Shown: positions 44,741 to 55,924 of the stretch, piece after piece
Numbering within the stretch: position 1 is the stretch's first letter
Layout of the letters: each line of letters opens with the position of its first letter
Origin: Reticulitermes speratus
Lineage: Eukaryota; Arthropoda; Insecta; Blattodea; Rhinotermitidae
DNA length: 64,000 nt
Direction: 5' to 3'
Assembly (NCBI GenBank): GCA_021186555.1
Contig: JAJKFL010000237.1
Coordinates: 4,794,558 to 4,858,557 of the forward strand
Notes under the pieces: model-generated
Seen by the model: only the letters and a program-made list of their open reading frames with translations
Databases searched by the model: none
What the model was told of the DNA's origin: nothing
Translations under genes and position numbers: made by a program

Positions 44741-45078
44741 TATATGCTAACCGCGCTTTGAATAAGGCGGAAAGAAATTATTCAACAGTTGAAAGACAAT
44801 TAACTGCAGTTGTTTGGTCATGTAAACAGTTTAGACCACATATATGGCGAAGAAAATTTACTGTTGTGACTGATCGCAATCCTTTAACATGGATAGTTAA
44901 GATGAATGATCCAAGTTTGCGAATTATGAGGTTAAAATTGAAATTAGCGGAATTTGATCACGTCGTTGTGTATAGGAAAGGAGAAGAAAACTCAAATAGT
45001 GATTGGTTAAGTAGGATGTACACATTGGTCACAGGAACGAAGAGAAGAACGGTAGTGTCTAGAGAACTTCATCTTCTT

Positions 45079-45334
45079 CAGTGGCTCGACAGCCCCTAGG
45101 GGGCCTAGGCCGCTTCATTTTTTTTTCAAGGCTTCACGATCACACTTTAGACACACCACACTGGGTAGGACTCCTCTGGACGAGTGATCAGCCCGTCGCA
45201 GAGACCTCTACCTGACAACACACAACACTCACAAGAGACAGACATCCATGCCTCGGGCGGGATTCGAACCCAAAATCCCAATAACTGAGCGGCCGCAGAC
45301 CCACGCATTAGACCGCGCGGTCACTGGGATCGGC
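45079..45334 (-). mobile_element. SINE1 copy inside the fossil
   Basis: Begins (3' end) gtggctcgacagcccctagg and has the head reversed at about 45250-45330 (cgcgcggtcactgggatcgg, B box gggattcgaaccca). It is flanked by a short cagtg repeat. Confidence 0.9.
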
Positions 45335-46371
45335 AGTGAATTATTGGAAGGAGAAAGTATTGTAGGACCGCTGTATGCAGACAGCGAAGCCCGAAGAACA
45401 GATGCAAACTCCCACGAAACAGACGTAGAAGGTAAGGAATTTAGTGACGAAAAATTAGAGATTTCAAAGGAAGTTGATGACGCTCCAGTTGGTGGACACC
45501 GAGGGATGTCGAGTACGTACAAGAAGTTGCAGCTGTACGTTCGTTGGAATGGAATGGAGGAAGATGTTGAAGGTTTTATGAAGAAATGCGATAAATGTAG
45601 AAAAGAAATCTCAATTACACACAATAATGCCGTTAACTGTCACTCACACTCCATCAGTAATAGCTGTTTGAGAAATGCATTGTTGATATTGTTGGTCCCA
45701 CTTCTCAGAGTGAAGAGGCTACAGGTTTGTTTTAACAATACAAGATGATTCATCTAAATACCTAATAGCTATACCTTTGAAAGAACAAACTACAGAAGTG
45801 GTTGGCAACGCTTTTGTAGAAAATCCTGTTTTAATATACGGGTTGCCACAAGTAGTTTTATCAGATTTGAGTTGCGAAGTTTTTGATTAAAACTTTTAAA
45901 AAAATGTTAGCAAACTTTTAGGCGTAGATAAGATTACAGTCCATATCTTTTAGGCCGCAAACTCAAGGGTCATTTGAAAGAAGAAGACAGAAGTTTGATG
46001 GAGTACATTAGAAGCTATGTGGCACGAGATTTGAAATACTGGGATCATTGTTTTGAAATATGCCACGTCTGTACGTAGCTCCACCCCCGCAGAGTTGGAC
46101 TAACTGCATGACATTTCAGTTATTGTACTGCAGGTTCCCCGATCTACCGGGTCACTTAAACACCAAGGGGCGAATTTTATGCTTATGCCGACTGTGTTAA
46201 AGAGTTAAGAGCAGCTACGTGATGGTTAGAAGCTAGCTGGAACCTGCAAAACTAAGCAACAAGAGGAATTATGCTCGTGCTGTCCATGTACCAGAGTTTT
46301 GCAGTAGGCCACATGGTTTTAGTACAAGAGTGTCCGCCGCGGCCGTACAAAGAAGTTAAGACCAGCATATA

Positions 46372-46450
46372 CAGGGCATACACAAAAGAATGGTGCGGTA
46401 TCAAAAGTGAATAACTTTTGAAACCGCACCATTCTTTTGTGTATGCCCTA
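46372..46450. mobile_element. hairpin MITE, second copy
   Basis: Same family as 21135-21211: inverted arms cagggcatacacaaaagaat / attcttttgtgtatgccct around a short loop, with TA at both sides. It lies within the integrase-end region of the fossil. Confidence 0.8.
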
Positions 46451-46514
46451 TATAGCGCTATACGAAATTATGAGAATAGGAGGGCCAAACGTGGTATTAC
46501 GTACAAAGCACGTG

Positions 46515-46675
46515 AAGGTACAGCAATCCCATTACCGGCCTGGACAGGCCCTTAGGGTTCCAGGAGGTTGAGGCTCCCAGATTTCTAGACAATCGGTACA
46601 TGAAGGTGGTAAGATTATCAGCCCTACGCACCGGCCGCCTTAACCCCCCAGGAAATACTCCTGGACAAAACACTT
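46515..46675 (-). mobile_element. SINE4 copy, head missing
   Basis: Runs from agcaatcccattaccggcct to ccccccaggaaatactcctg, matching the 3' half of SINE4. The tRNA head is absent. Confidence 0.85.
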
Positions 46676-46929
46676 AAAGGAACTGAAAATTCGCGCTAAT
46701 GGAGCCAAATTATTTTTTCGCATGATTAGTGATATGGACATTAATCCTGGGATTCCTGACTAGCTGATTAACACAAGGCGTAACTCTCTATGTGCGAATT
46801 GAACCAATTAACAGTTCACCGGGTCTTTAGCAACAGTTCGAGGCAGAGGCAAGCTATACAACAGCGCGTGGAAGGTTGTAACTTGTTTGAACTTACAGCC
46901 AGCTAGTGATAATGTTGACACTGTTATCG
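46676..46929. other. unassigned, within fossil span
   Basis: Probably the end region of pol followed by non-coding DNA. Nothing definite. Confidence 0.3.
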
Positions 46930-47459
46930 GCCATTCAGGTTTAAACCTCGAAGAGGACCGGCGATTCGGGTTCAAACCTTGAACAGGACCGGCGATTCGG
47001 GTTCAGACCGTGATCAGGACCGGCGATTCGGGTTCAAGCCCTGAACAGGACCGGCGATTCGGGTTCAAACCCTGAACTGGACCTGCGATTCGGGTTCAAA
47101 CCCTGAACTGGACCGGCGATTCGGGTTCAAACCCTGAACAGGACCGGCGGTTCGGGTTCAAACCCTGAACAGGACCGGCAATTCGGGTTCAGACCGTGAT
47201 CAGGACCGGCGATTCGGGTTCAGACCGTGATCAGGACCGGCGATTCGGGTTCAAACCCTGAACAGGACCGGCGGTTCGGGTTCAAACCCTGAACAGGACC
47301 GGCGATTCGGGTTCAGACCGTGATCAGGACCGGCGATTCGGGTTCAGACCGTTATCAGGACCGGCGATTCGGGTTCAAACCCTGAACAGGACCGGCGGTT
47401 CGGGTTCAAACCCTGTTCAGGACCGGCGATTCGGGTTCAAACCCTGATCAGAACCGGCC
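46930..47459. repeat. 31-bp minisatellite, about 17 units, B-box-like
   Basis: Units read gattcgggttcaaaccctga plus acaggaccggc. Many units contain ggttcaaaccc, which fits the pol III B-box consensus GGTTCRANNCC, and imperfect dyad arms gggtt / aaccc. Variants with cagaccgtgatc alternate with cctgaac units. Confidence 0.95.
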
Positions 47460-47875
47460 TTATTGAGATAAATTACTTTTGGTTTAGTTAATTAGAAATT
47501 GACTTTGGCTGTGTGATAAGCATAGCCAAGGAAGGGAGCGAGACGCAATGAGTGCGGCTGACGCATTCAAAAGAATAAGGCTGAGCGGAACGTCCATCAA
47601 CTGTCACGCTGAGTACAGTTTTGCAGCTCGGTGCTCCTTAGTGAAACCTGAGACTTGACACTTTTTGAGCGCAGAATTCCTTGAGTGAGGACTGACGGTG
47701 GGCAACAGCCCAAAATGTACATTATCGCAGATTTGGGGGTCTACCGGCTTAAATTAGCGCAACCAGTCAGGTTTCGTTTTCCAAAAAAGTTGAATTCGGC
47801 CTGTGAGGTTCCCCAAAATTTGAGTTTTAGCATGTGGGAAGGGGTACCTGACTTTGTGTTTTTCACGTTATATTC
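47460..47875. other. unassigned
   Basis: No exon, repeat or RNA motif is supported. Confidence 0.3.
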
Positions 47876-48189
47876 ACCGTGCACTTTCATTCAATTAGCA
47901 GTATTATAACCAACAAATGCACTTATTGTATTTCTGTTACACTTTTACCCTGCAATTCACAAGACGAACGCATCCATTTGGTTAAACAATATTTGTAAAA
48001 TAACAACTTTAATGTTTGAACTACTACCAACGAGATTCTGTCTTATATCTGCAACCCGCAGTGTTATACCTCGAGCTTTTGACGTAAGACGAACACAACC
48101 TGCATTTGAAAGTGAACAAAAGCTACAAGAACATTGTGATGACTTGTGATAATACCAAATGAACCAGTGACAGTGAGGTGAACCTGCTG

Positions 48190-48226
48190 GTGTACCGTGA
48201 TGATGGCTGGACCACAGCCGAAACAT
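48190..48226 (+). ncRNA. hammerhead-like motif, cut by a SINE5
   Basis: GTGATGA, T, helix II ggctg...cagcc, GAAAC at 48220. Its 3' continuation (atgtgtaggg) now lies beyond the SINE at 48428-48437. The first core base is G instead of C. Confidence 0.5.
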
Positions 48227-48416
48227 AATAATAATATAATAACCATGGCTCAACAGCCCTATATGGGCTCGGGCCTCCTCTTTCCGAGGTTACTAAGTCG
48301 TGTGCATTCGTGGCAGTTGGTGACTGGCCAACTGGCCGCGCTACTATTCTATCGATCCTGATGTGTCCGCCAGAGCCATCTGGCAGGCAGTCAGGAGACT
48401 TGGGTGAGAAATGGAG
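48227..48416 (-). mobile_element. SINE5 copy, 5'-truncated, with TSD
   Basis: The plus-strand start aataataatataataaccat is its tandem TTA-type tail. It then matches SINE5 up to ttgggtgagaaatgg. The 13-bp duplication acagccgaaacat (48214-48226 and 48417-48429) copies the GAAAC of the ribozyme motif to both sides. Confidence 0.85.
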
Positions 48417-48697
48417 ACAGCCGAAACATGTGTAGGGTAAAAGTGTAACAGAAATACAAAAAGTGCATTTGTTGGTTATAATACTGCTAATTGACTTTGC
48501 GTGTTGTGACGAGAATGCGAACTAGTAATGAGGACACTGCGTTTTTGCTGTTGGAGTAGTGCGGTAGCAAAATTTGGGGCTCCGTAAATTTCGGACCGTT
48601 TATAATAAAATTTGAATTGGAAAGTGATAACAAATTCACTGTCTATAAACCAACTAAATTCATTTTTTTTACTTCACTTCTCTTTATTTACAAGTTC

Positions 48698-48744
48698 ACC
48701 CCTACATATGTTTCGGTCCCCTTAAAGACCATCATCAGGGGTAC
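48698..48744 (-). ncRNA. hammerhead-like ribozyme motif
   Basis: - strand: gtacccCTGATGA, T, helix II ggtc...gacc, GAAAC, atatgtaggggt. ACATATGT is an eight-base palindrome. GTA triplet; helix I pairs ccc with ggg. Confidence 0.65.
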
Positions 48745-48799
48745 AAAATTACGTTCAATCTACACCCATATGTATTCACTCTGCGGTCACAAGCAGTTC

Positions 48800-48844
48800 A
48801 GTCCTGATGATGGTCCTTAAGAGGGCCGAAACATATGTAGGGGT
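48800..48844 (+). ncRNA. hammerhead-like ribozyme motif
   Basis: cagtcCTGATGA (core 48804-48810), T, helix II ggtcc...ggcc with one wobble, GAAAC (48828), atatgtaggggt. Same palindrome and GTA triplet as its partner at 48698-48744. Helix I is weak. Confidence 0.6.
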
Positions 48845-49128
48845 AAAGGTGCCAAGGTAAAGCAATCCCATTACAGGCCTGGACAGGCCCTTAGGGTTCC
48901 AGGAGGTTGAGGCTCACAGATTTATAGACAATCGGCACATGAAGGTGGTAAGGTTGTCAGCCCTACGCACCGGCCACCTTTACCCCCCAGGAAATATTCC
49001 TGGTACTCATTTCTGTTAGAGGCTGAGTCGACCCCAGGGCCATAGTGCGACCGAAACGATTATGTCAATGAAAAATTCCAATGACACCATCGGGAATCGA
49101 ACCCGCGACGTTCCGGTTTGTAGCGTAG
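48845..49128 (-). mobile_element. SINE4 copy with 14-bp TSD
   Basis: Runs from agcaatcccattacaggcct to cgcgacgttccggtttgtag, missing the first bases of the head. The exact duplication acatatgtaggggt is at 48831-48844 and 49129-49142, that is, right in the putative helix III/cleavage segment of the ribozyme motif. Confidence 0.92.
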
Positions 49129-49256
49129 ACATATGTAGGGGTGAACTTATAGATAAGGAGAAGTGAAAGTAAAAAGGTGCATTTAGTTGGTTTATAGACA
49201 GTGAATTGTTAAATAAGATGTACGGTGAGATTAATATGAAGTGATAACAAATGTTT

Positions 49257-49387
49257 GATAGGGACAGGTGGCGGGCTGTTGTGAGTGCGGTAATGAACCT
49301 TCGGGTTCCATAAAACGCGGGGAGTTTCTTGACTAGCTGACGACCTGCTAGCTTCTCTAGAAGGACTGTGCTACATGGAGTTAGTTA
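49257..49387 (+). mobile_element. LINE-A 3' end with 14-bp TSD
   Basis: Only the last 131 bp (gatagggacaggtggcggg to catggagttagtta) are present. The exact 14-bp duplication gataacaaatgttt is at 49243-49256 and 49388-49401. It lies at the edge of the PLE-like element. Confidence 0.93.
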
Positions 49388-49401
49388 GATAACAAATGTT
49401 T

Positions 49402-49597
49402 ACACAAGTGCTGCGTTTATTCAAAGTGCCGTGGTCAGCCTTTACGTGCAGCTGACATACTTAATGTGCAACAGTAAGAGTGCAACTGTTTTCAATAAAC
49501 AAGTGTTAATGTATTGATGTGTTAATTGTAAATCATCGTGGCAGTTGGATATTGGACGCTGCAGGGACCTCCCATGTAGATTACCCTGAGAGGAGCC
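49402..49597. other. unassigned, before the large satellite
   Basis: No feature can be supported. Confidence 0.3.
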
Positions 49598-52537
49598 CTC
49601 GTGTTACCGAGCTGACTAGTTATCTTACCGGGACTGTGTGAAGGACGGTAGCAACACTGTGGGTCTCGTGTTACTGAGCTGACTAGTTATCTTACCGGGA
49701 CTGTGTGAAGGACGGTAGCAACACTGTGGGTCTCGTGTTACTGAGCTGACTAGTTATCTTACCGGGACTGTGTGAAGGACGGTAGCAACACTGTGGGTCT
49801 CGTGTTACTGAGCTGACTAGTTATCTTACCGGGACTGTGTGAAGGACGGTAGCAACACTGTGGGTCTCGTGTTACTGAGCTGACTAGTTATCTTACCGGG
49901 ACTGTGTGAAGGACGGTAGCAACACTGTGGGTCTCGTGTTACTGAGCTGACTAGTTATCTTACCGGGACTGTGTGAAGGACGGTAGCAACACTGTGGGTC
50001 TCGTGTTACTGAGCTGACTAGTTATCTTACCGGGACTGTGTGAAGGACGGTAGCAACACTGTGGGTCTCGTGTTACTGAGCTGACTAGTTATCTTACCGG
50101 GACTGTGTGAAGGACGGTAGCAACACTGTGGGTCTCGTGTTACCGAGCTGACTAGTTATCTTACCGGGACTGTGTGAAGGACGGTAGCAACACTGTGGGT
50201 CTCGTGTTACTGAGCTGACTAGTTATCTTACCGGGACTGTGTGAAGGACGGTAGCAACACTGTGGGTCTCGTGTTACTGAGCTGACTAGTTATCTTACCG
50301 GGACTGTGTGAAGGACGGTAGCAACACTGTGGGTCTCGTGTTACTGAGCTGACTAGTTATCTTACCGGGACTGTGCGAAGGACGGTAGCAACACTGTGGG
50401 TCTCGTGTTACTGAGCTGACTAGTTATCTTACCGGGACTGTGCGAAGGACGGTAGCAACACTGTGGGTCTCGTGTTACTGAACTGACTAGTTATCTTACC
50501 GGGACTGTGTGAAGGACGGTAGCAACACTGGGTCTCGTGTTACTGAGCTGACTAGTTATCTTACCGGGACTGTGTGAAGGACGGTAGCAACACTGTGGGT
50601 CTCGTGTTACTGAGCTGACTAGTTATCTTACCGGGACTGTGCGAAGGACGGTAGCAACACTGTGGGTCTCGTGTTACTGAACTGACTAGTTATCTTACCG
50701 GGACTGTGTGAAGGACGGTAGCAACACTGTGGGTCTCGTGTTACTGAACTGACTAGTTATCTTACCGGGACTGTGTGAAGGACGGTAGCAACACTGTGGG
50801 TCTCGTGTTACTGAGCTGACTAGTTATCTTACCGGGACTGTGTGAAGGACGGTAGCAACACTGTGGGTCTCGTGTTACTGAGCTGACTAGTTATCTTACC
50901 GGGACTGTGTGAAGGACGGTAGCAACACTGTGGGTCTCGTGTTACTGAGCTGACTAGTTATCTTACCGGGACTGTGTGAAGGACGGTAGCAACACTGGGT
51001 CTCGTGTTACTGAGCTGACTAGTTATCTTACCGGGACTGTGTGAAGGACGGTAGCAACACTGTGGGTCTCGTGTTACTGAGCTGACTAGTTATCTTACCG
51101 GGACTGTGTGAAGGACGGTAGCAACACTGGGTCTCGTGTTACTGAGCTGACTAGTTATCTTACCGGGACTGTGTGAAGGACGGTAGCAACACGTGGGTCT
51201 CGTGTTACTGAGCTGACTAGTTATCTTACCGGGACTGTGTGAAGGACGGTAGCAACACTGTGGGTCTCGTGTTACTGAGCTGACTAGTTATCTTACCGGG
51301 ACTGTGTGAAGGACGGTAGCAACACTGTGGGTCTCGTGTTACTGAGCTGACTAGTTATCTTACCGGGACTGTGCGAAGGACGGTAGCAACACTGTGGGTC
51401 TCGTGTTACTGAGCTGACTAGTTATCTTACCGGGACTGTGTGAAGGACGGTAGCAACACTGTGGGTCTCGTGTTACTGAGCTGACTAGTTATCTTACCGG
51501 GACTGTGTGAAGGACGGTAGCAACACTGTGGGTCTCGTGTTACCGAGCTGACTAGTTATCTTACCGGGACTGTGTGAAGGATGGTACCTACACTGTGGGT
51601 CTCGTGTTACCGAGCTGACTAGTTATATTACCGGGACTGTGTGAAGGATGGTAGCAACACTGTGGGTCTCGTGTTACCGAGCTGACTAGTTATCTTACCG
51701 GGACAGTGTGAAGGACGGTAGCAACACTGTGGGTCTCGTGATACCGAGCTGACTAAGTTATCTTACCGGGACTGTGTGAAGGACGGTAGCAACACTGTGG
51801 GTCTCGTGTTACCGAGCTGACTAGTTATCTTACCGGGACCTTGTGAAGGACGGTAGCAACACTGTGGGTCTCGTGTTACCGAGCTGACTAGTTATCTTAC
51901 CGGGAATGTGTGAAGGACGGTAGCAACACTGTGGGTCTCGTGTTACCGAGCTGACTAGTTATCTTACCGGGACTGTGTGAAGGATGGTAGCAACACTGTG
52001 GGTCTCGTGTTACCGAGCTGACTAGTTATCTTACCGGGACTGTGTGAAGGATGGTAGCAACACTGTGGGTCTCGTGTTACCGAGCTGACTAGTTATCTTA
52101 CCGGGACTGTGTGAAGGATGGTAGCAACACTGTGGGTCTCGTGTTACCGAGCTGACTAGTTATCTTACCGGGACTGTGTGAAGGATGGTAGCAACACTGT
52201 GGGTCTCGTGTTACCGAGCTGACTAGTTATCTTACCGGACTGTGTGAAGGATGGTAGCAACACTGTGGGTCTCGTGTTACCGAGCTGACTAGTTATCTTA
52301 CCGGGACTGTGTGAAGGATGGTAGCAACACTGTGGGTCTCGTGTTACCGAGCTGACTAGTTATCTTACCGGGACTGTGTGAAGGATGGTAGCAACACTGT
52401 GGGTCTCGTGTTACCGAGCTGACTAGTTATCTTACCGGGACTGTGTGAAGGATGGTAGCAACACTGTGGGTCTCGTGTTACCGAGCTGACTAGTTATCTT
52501 ACCGGACTGTGTGACGTACGGTAGCAACACTGTGGGT
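49598..52537. repeat. 67-bp satellite array, about 44 units
   Basis: Units read gtgggtctcgtgttactgag, ctgactagttatcttaccgg, gactgtgtgaaggacggtag, caacact. The period of 67 is constant apart from a few 1-2 base deletions. The left part (to about 51.53 kb) mostly has ttactgag and aaggacgg; the right part has ttaccgag and mostly aaggatgg. 67 is not a multiple of three and every frame has stops, so it is not coding. It lies between the integrase-like and envelope-like parts of the fossil. Confidence 0.98.
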
Positions 52538-53326
52538 AAATACGTAGATTTGACAACGGAATTTTGCAACAAAACATTATGGCTAAACTTAACTGAATGT
52601 AGAACGACTATACGCGATGCTACTAGAAAACTAACAAAATTAGATGAGGAATCTTATGGCACAATTAAATAAAAACCGAAAAACAGGGAAAAAGGAGAAT
52701 AAAGCGAGGACTGTTTAATTTTGTAGGTCAAATTTCTCACTCCTTGTTTGGAACATTAAGCTCAGATAATGAAGAATTTGACGACGGAAAAATTTCACAA
52801 GAAGAAGAACAAGCAGATTTAGTTGGATTATCAAAAGAACAAATAGTTGTTGTAATAATCTACATTGAAATCAGTTAACGAAACTTTGAATGAACTTTCT
52901 TAACAATTAATTTTGTAAAGAGGGTTAAATGATATTAAATAATTTATTAATCATGAGAAAGGGTGAAATTAAACAGGAATGTATTTACACTGTAGTGTTA
53001 GTAGCATTGAATGATCGCGATATTCAGATACAGAGAAGTTAAAGATGAATGTGATGTATTAATAGAATCTTGTTTGTATGCTAGACAGGCAGTGCTACAA
53101 CGACAGGTACTTTCACCAAAGCACTTGATTCATATGTTGAAAAGCAGCCAAGATAGCTTGCCTCGAGACCTTCAAGTACGCTTGACCTTGAGCGATGCTT
53201 ACCTGTATCGGCTAATCAGTATTATTCGTGTGGAAGCTTGTATTGTAAATAGTAACCTTGTGCTTGTAGTGAACGTGCCACTAGCTGCTCATTATCTGTA
53301 TAATGTGTACAAGATTCCCCCCCCCC

Positions 53327-53571
53327 CCAATGGCTCTACAGCCCCTTGGGGGCCTAGGCCGCCTCATTTTTCGAGGCTTCACGATCACATACTTTTTAGA
53401 CACACCACACTCGGTAGGACTCCTCTGGACGAGGGACCAGCTCGTCGCAAAGACCTCTACCTAACAACACACAACACTCACAACAGACAGACATCCATGC
53501 CTTAGGCGGGATTCGAACCCACAATCCCAGTAAGCGAGCGGCCGTAGACCCACACCTTAGACCGCGCGGCC
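53327..53571 (-). mobile_element. SINE1 copy inside the fossil
   Basis: 3' end aatggctctacagccccttg, head reversed to cgcgcggcc at the right, B box gggattcgaaccca. It is preceded by a run of 10-11 C. It lies within the envelope-like part. Confidence 0.9.
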
Positions 53572-53904
53572 TATTACCGTCCACTATCAAAGTACAGGGA
53601 ATGACTAACTGTACTTTTATTTAACCTGAAATGGAGCACATTATAATAGGTAACACCAAACAGTTTCATGCCAGACTGCGCCACGAATAATTAATTTAAT
53701 GTTGGAGAATGAGTATCATCAAATTAGTTTGTCAACAGAATTTCCCACTTCAGATTAGCCATTGATCTAGTGATTGTGGGGCTGTAATACTGCAGTCTAT
53801 AAGGCCACTACCCGAGAGCTGCGAACAAAGAGTGATAGAATGGAATGAAACACTCTGGGCGCCTTTGAGAGACAGCTCTTGGATTTTTGTATCGCCCATC
53901 AGTT

Positions 53905-54290
53905 GTCCAGTTAGCGTGCTCGCCACTGGACCCAAGGTTCGCGGGTTCAATCCCGGCCGAGGGCGATGGATTTTTAAGGGTGATAAAAATCCGTAGCACA
54001 ACTTCCTTCGGAGGATAAGTAAAGCAGTCTGTCCCATGTCGTAGATTTACGGCATGTAAAAGAACTTTACGGGCATGAATAGAGATGTTTCGTAAGCAAA
54101 ATTCAGCGGCCATTTCTCACCCAAGTCTCCTGATTGACTGCTAGATGGCTCTGGCAGTCATATCAGGATGAGAAGAATTTGTGCAGTCAGTGGACTGGTC
54201 ACTCACTACAGAATGCACACCTCCAGACCAAGAAACCTCTGAAAGGAGGCCCTATGCTCCGCAAGGAGCGACAGGAGGAAAACTAAGAAA
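53905..54290 (+). mobile_element. SINE5 copy inside the fossil
   Basis: Head gtgctcgccactggacccaa, B box gcgggttcaatcccg, body ggatttttaagggtgataaa and cgtagatttacggcatgt, ending near gcaaggagcgacagg. The 3' end is diverged. Confidence 0.85.
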
Positions 54291-55154
54291 CTAAAATACA
54301 TACTGGATCAAATAATAGTTATGTGTCCAAGCCAGAATACAGTAAATATGCAAATAGCGGGATTTTAATATTTTTTGGAGACTGCACAGGTTATGGAAGC
54401 AAGATTATGATTAGATCTATTACGTCACACTATGTAAACAACACAGATAAGGACATTAATCCCATCTCTCAATTCAGATATTGGTTGTTGTGAATTAGCT
54501 TTAAACAAACTGAACTTTGAGTGAGTTACAGTTGGAACCCGACTTGAAGAATATCCTTATAGCTGTTAGATTGAAGATGTAGAGAAATTAGCGGAAGAGC
54601 AAAGAATAGAAATTGAAACATTCAACAAGAACTACTTACCTGTCAATATTATCAACTATTGGTTCAGCCGTACTGACATTGTTAATTGGTGTAATATGTC
54701 TTTGTTGTTGACGCTGTTGTGGGAATTAATGGTTTAAATTTGTTAGATGGTTTAGTGATGAATCAACTTGTAGAGCTGTTGGGTTTAAACCAAAAATTTT
54801 AAACCGTTTGTACACTTTTGGTGATAGTGTACATAGACTAAAATATGGAAACACAGACTCCGAAGATATAAAGGGAACAAGAAGGTGAGATGACAGAAAT
54901 TACTGCTATGAATCTTGTTATAATCCTGAAGCTACGAGTACTCGAAACTATAACAAGATGCTTCCAGTGTGTCAGCGTTGATTAGTAAGAAAATTCAGAT
55001 TAATTACAAAACCTCTATTGGACAATCTCCGTGGTGGAGGGAGGTATAGTATCTGTTGGGAGAAACCTTGTGAAAATTATGTGTACCATTTTAGAATTTG
55101 TTATTTTTGAGGGTCGAAACATAGACATTCAGCTTGTTGATACTGTTTTGAATA

Positions 55155-55439
55155 TGTAAAGTAAAGTTCACCCTAGAACAGGCCATGAAGGCCCAGAGGG
55201 GGAGTAGAGGTATAGCTCTACTCTTTCTTTAACCCTGGCACTAGATGGGGGTGGGTGGTCAACTTCACGCCCCGGCCGCTTTACTCCCGTGAAAGAGACC
55301 CTATACCCATTGTATAGGAGGCTGGGTGGGCCCCAGGGCCGGTCTGGACGGCTGCGAAAAATCTCGCCCCCAACGGGATTCGATCCCCGGACCGTCCAAC
55401 CCATCGCGAGTCGCTATACCGACTGAGCTATCGCGGCCC
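55155..55439 (-). mobile_element. SINE3, full-length, with TSD
   Basis: The head on the - strand reads gggccgcgatagctcagtcg (A box) and ggggatcgaatcccg (B box), tRNA-derived. The body contains ccggccgctttactcccg (reversed). The exact 13-bp duplication actgttttgaata is at 55142-55154 and 55440-55452. It is the reference copy for SINE3 in this window. Confidence 0.93.
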
Positions 55440-55490
55440 ACTGTTTTGAATAACTGTAATAAACTATGTTCTGTAATCCATGACATGTAA

Positions 55491-55924
55491 ACGGGAACGG
55501 GTAAAAGACGATGTGAGCCTACTTTCACTTTTAAATTGACAATAACAGCGAGGAGGTGGCAAGGTTTCTCAAGAGTGGAAGACAAACACTCTTGTCACGT
55601 GACACTTTTTGACTTCCTTAAAACACCTCTGAAGTTTGAGAAGCTGGGACACAATCTGTCTGCGATTACTGTGCATCACTGTCATCATGGTGTACGGTCT
55701 TGCCTTGCGCCTTGTCGCCACATATCAAATGTGCTGTTAGAGCGAATAAATCTGTTGTTATTTCTACTATCGGAGATTGGCTTTGAGCAAAGACTCTTAA
55801 ACTAAACGACGCCTTACCGAGCAACACCTTTCGTCGCCTGACGGGGAAGAAGAAGGAAATAGCTCACGTCTCGGCAAACCTACGTGATATCCCGGAGAAT
55901 CCGCACACCTGGGCACCACACCAG
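55491..55924. other. unassigned
   Basis: No exon, repeat or RNA motif is supported. Confidence 0.35.

Larger units (their letters stand above)
47876..48500. mobile_element. PLE-like inverted element, split by SINE5
   Basis: Arms at about 47893-47951 and 48433-48496 (caattagcagtattataacc and its complement, then ctgttacacttttaccct) face each other. The left arm is preceded by caccgtgca. A hammerhead-like motif at its right side was cut by a SINE5 insertion (48227-48416). No coding sequence remains. Confidence 0.7.
48633..49239. mobile_element. PLE-like inverted element with paired hammerhead motifs
   Basis: Arms ttcactgtctataaaccaac (48637) and its complement (about 49185-49205) enclose two opposed hammerhead-like motifs. 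It is flanked by a 14-bp direct repeat aagtgataacaaat on the left (about 48620-48633) and right (about 49240-49253). A SINE4 (48845-49128) was inserted later. Confidence 0.8.
43040..55490 (+). mobile_element. errantivirus-type LTR retrotransposon fossil (Metaviridae), broken
   Basis: Parts appear in family order on the + strand: gag-like (about 43.4-44.3 kb), RNase H-like end of the pol region (about 44.3-45.05 kb), integrase with zinc-finger part and C-terminal part (about 45.4-46.5 kb), and an F-type envelope-like part (about 52.55-54.9 kb). The envelope resembles those of gypsy-group elements, whose env is known to be made from a spliced message. No convincing LTR pair was found, so the ends are approximate. 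The copy is clearly broken, with well over ten breaks, and much of pol is absent. At least ten later insertions lie inside it (PLE-like, mariner, SINE1 twice, SINE3, SINE4, SINE5, hairpin MITE, LINE-A, large satellite), so it is old relative to most repeats here. Confidence 0.8.

Noticed and set aside
49598-52537. CRISPR-like repeat array
   Set aside because: Units are directly joined with no unique spacers, and the host is a eukaryote. It is a simple satellite.
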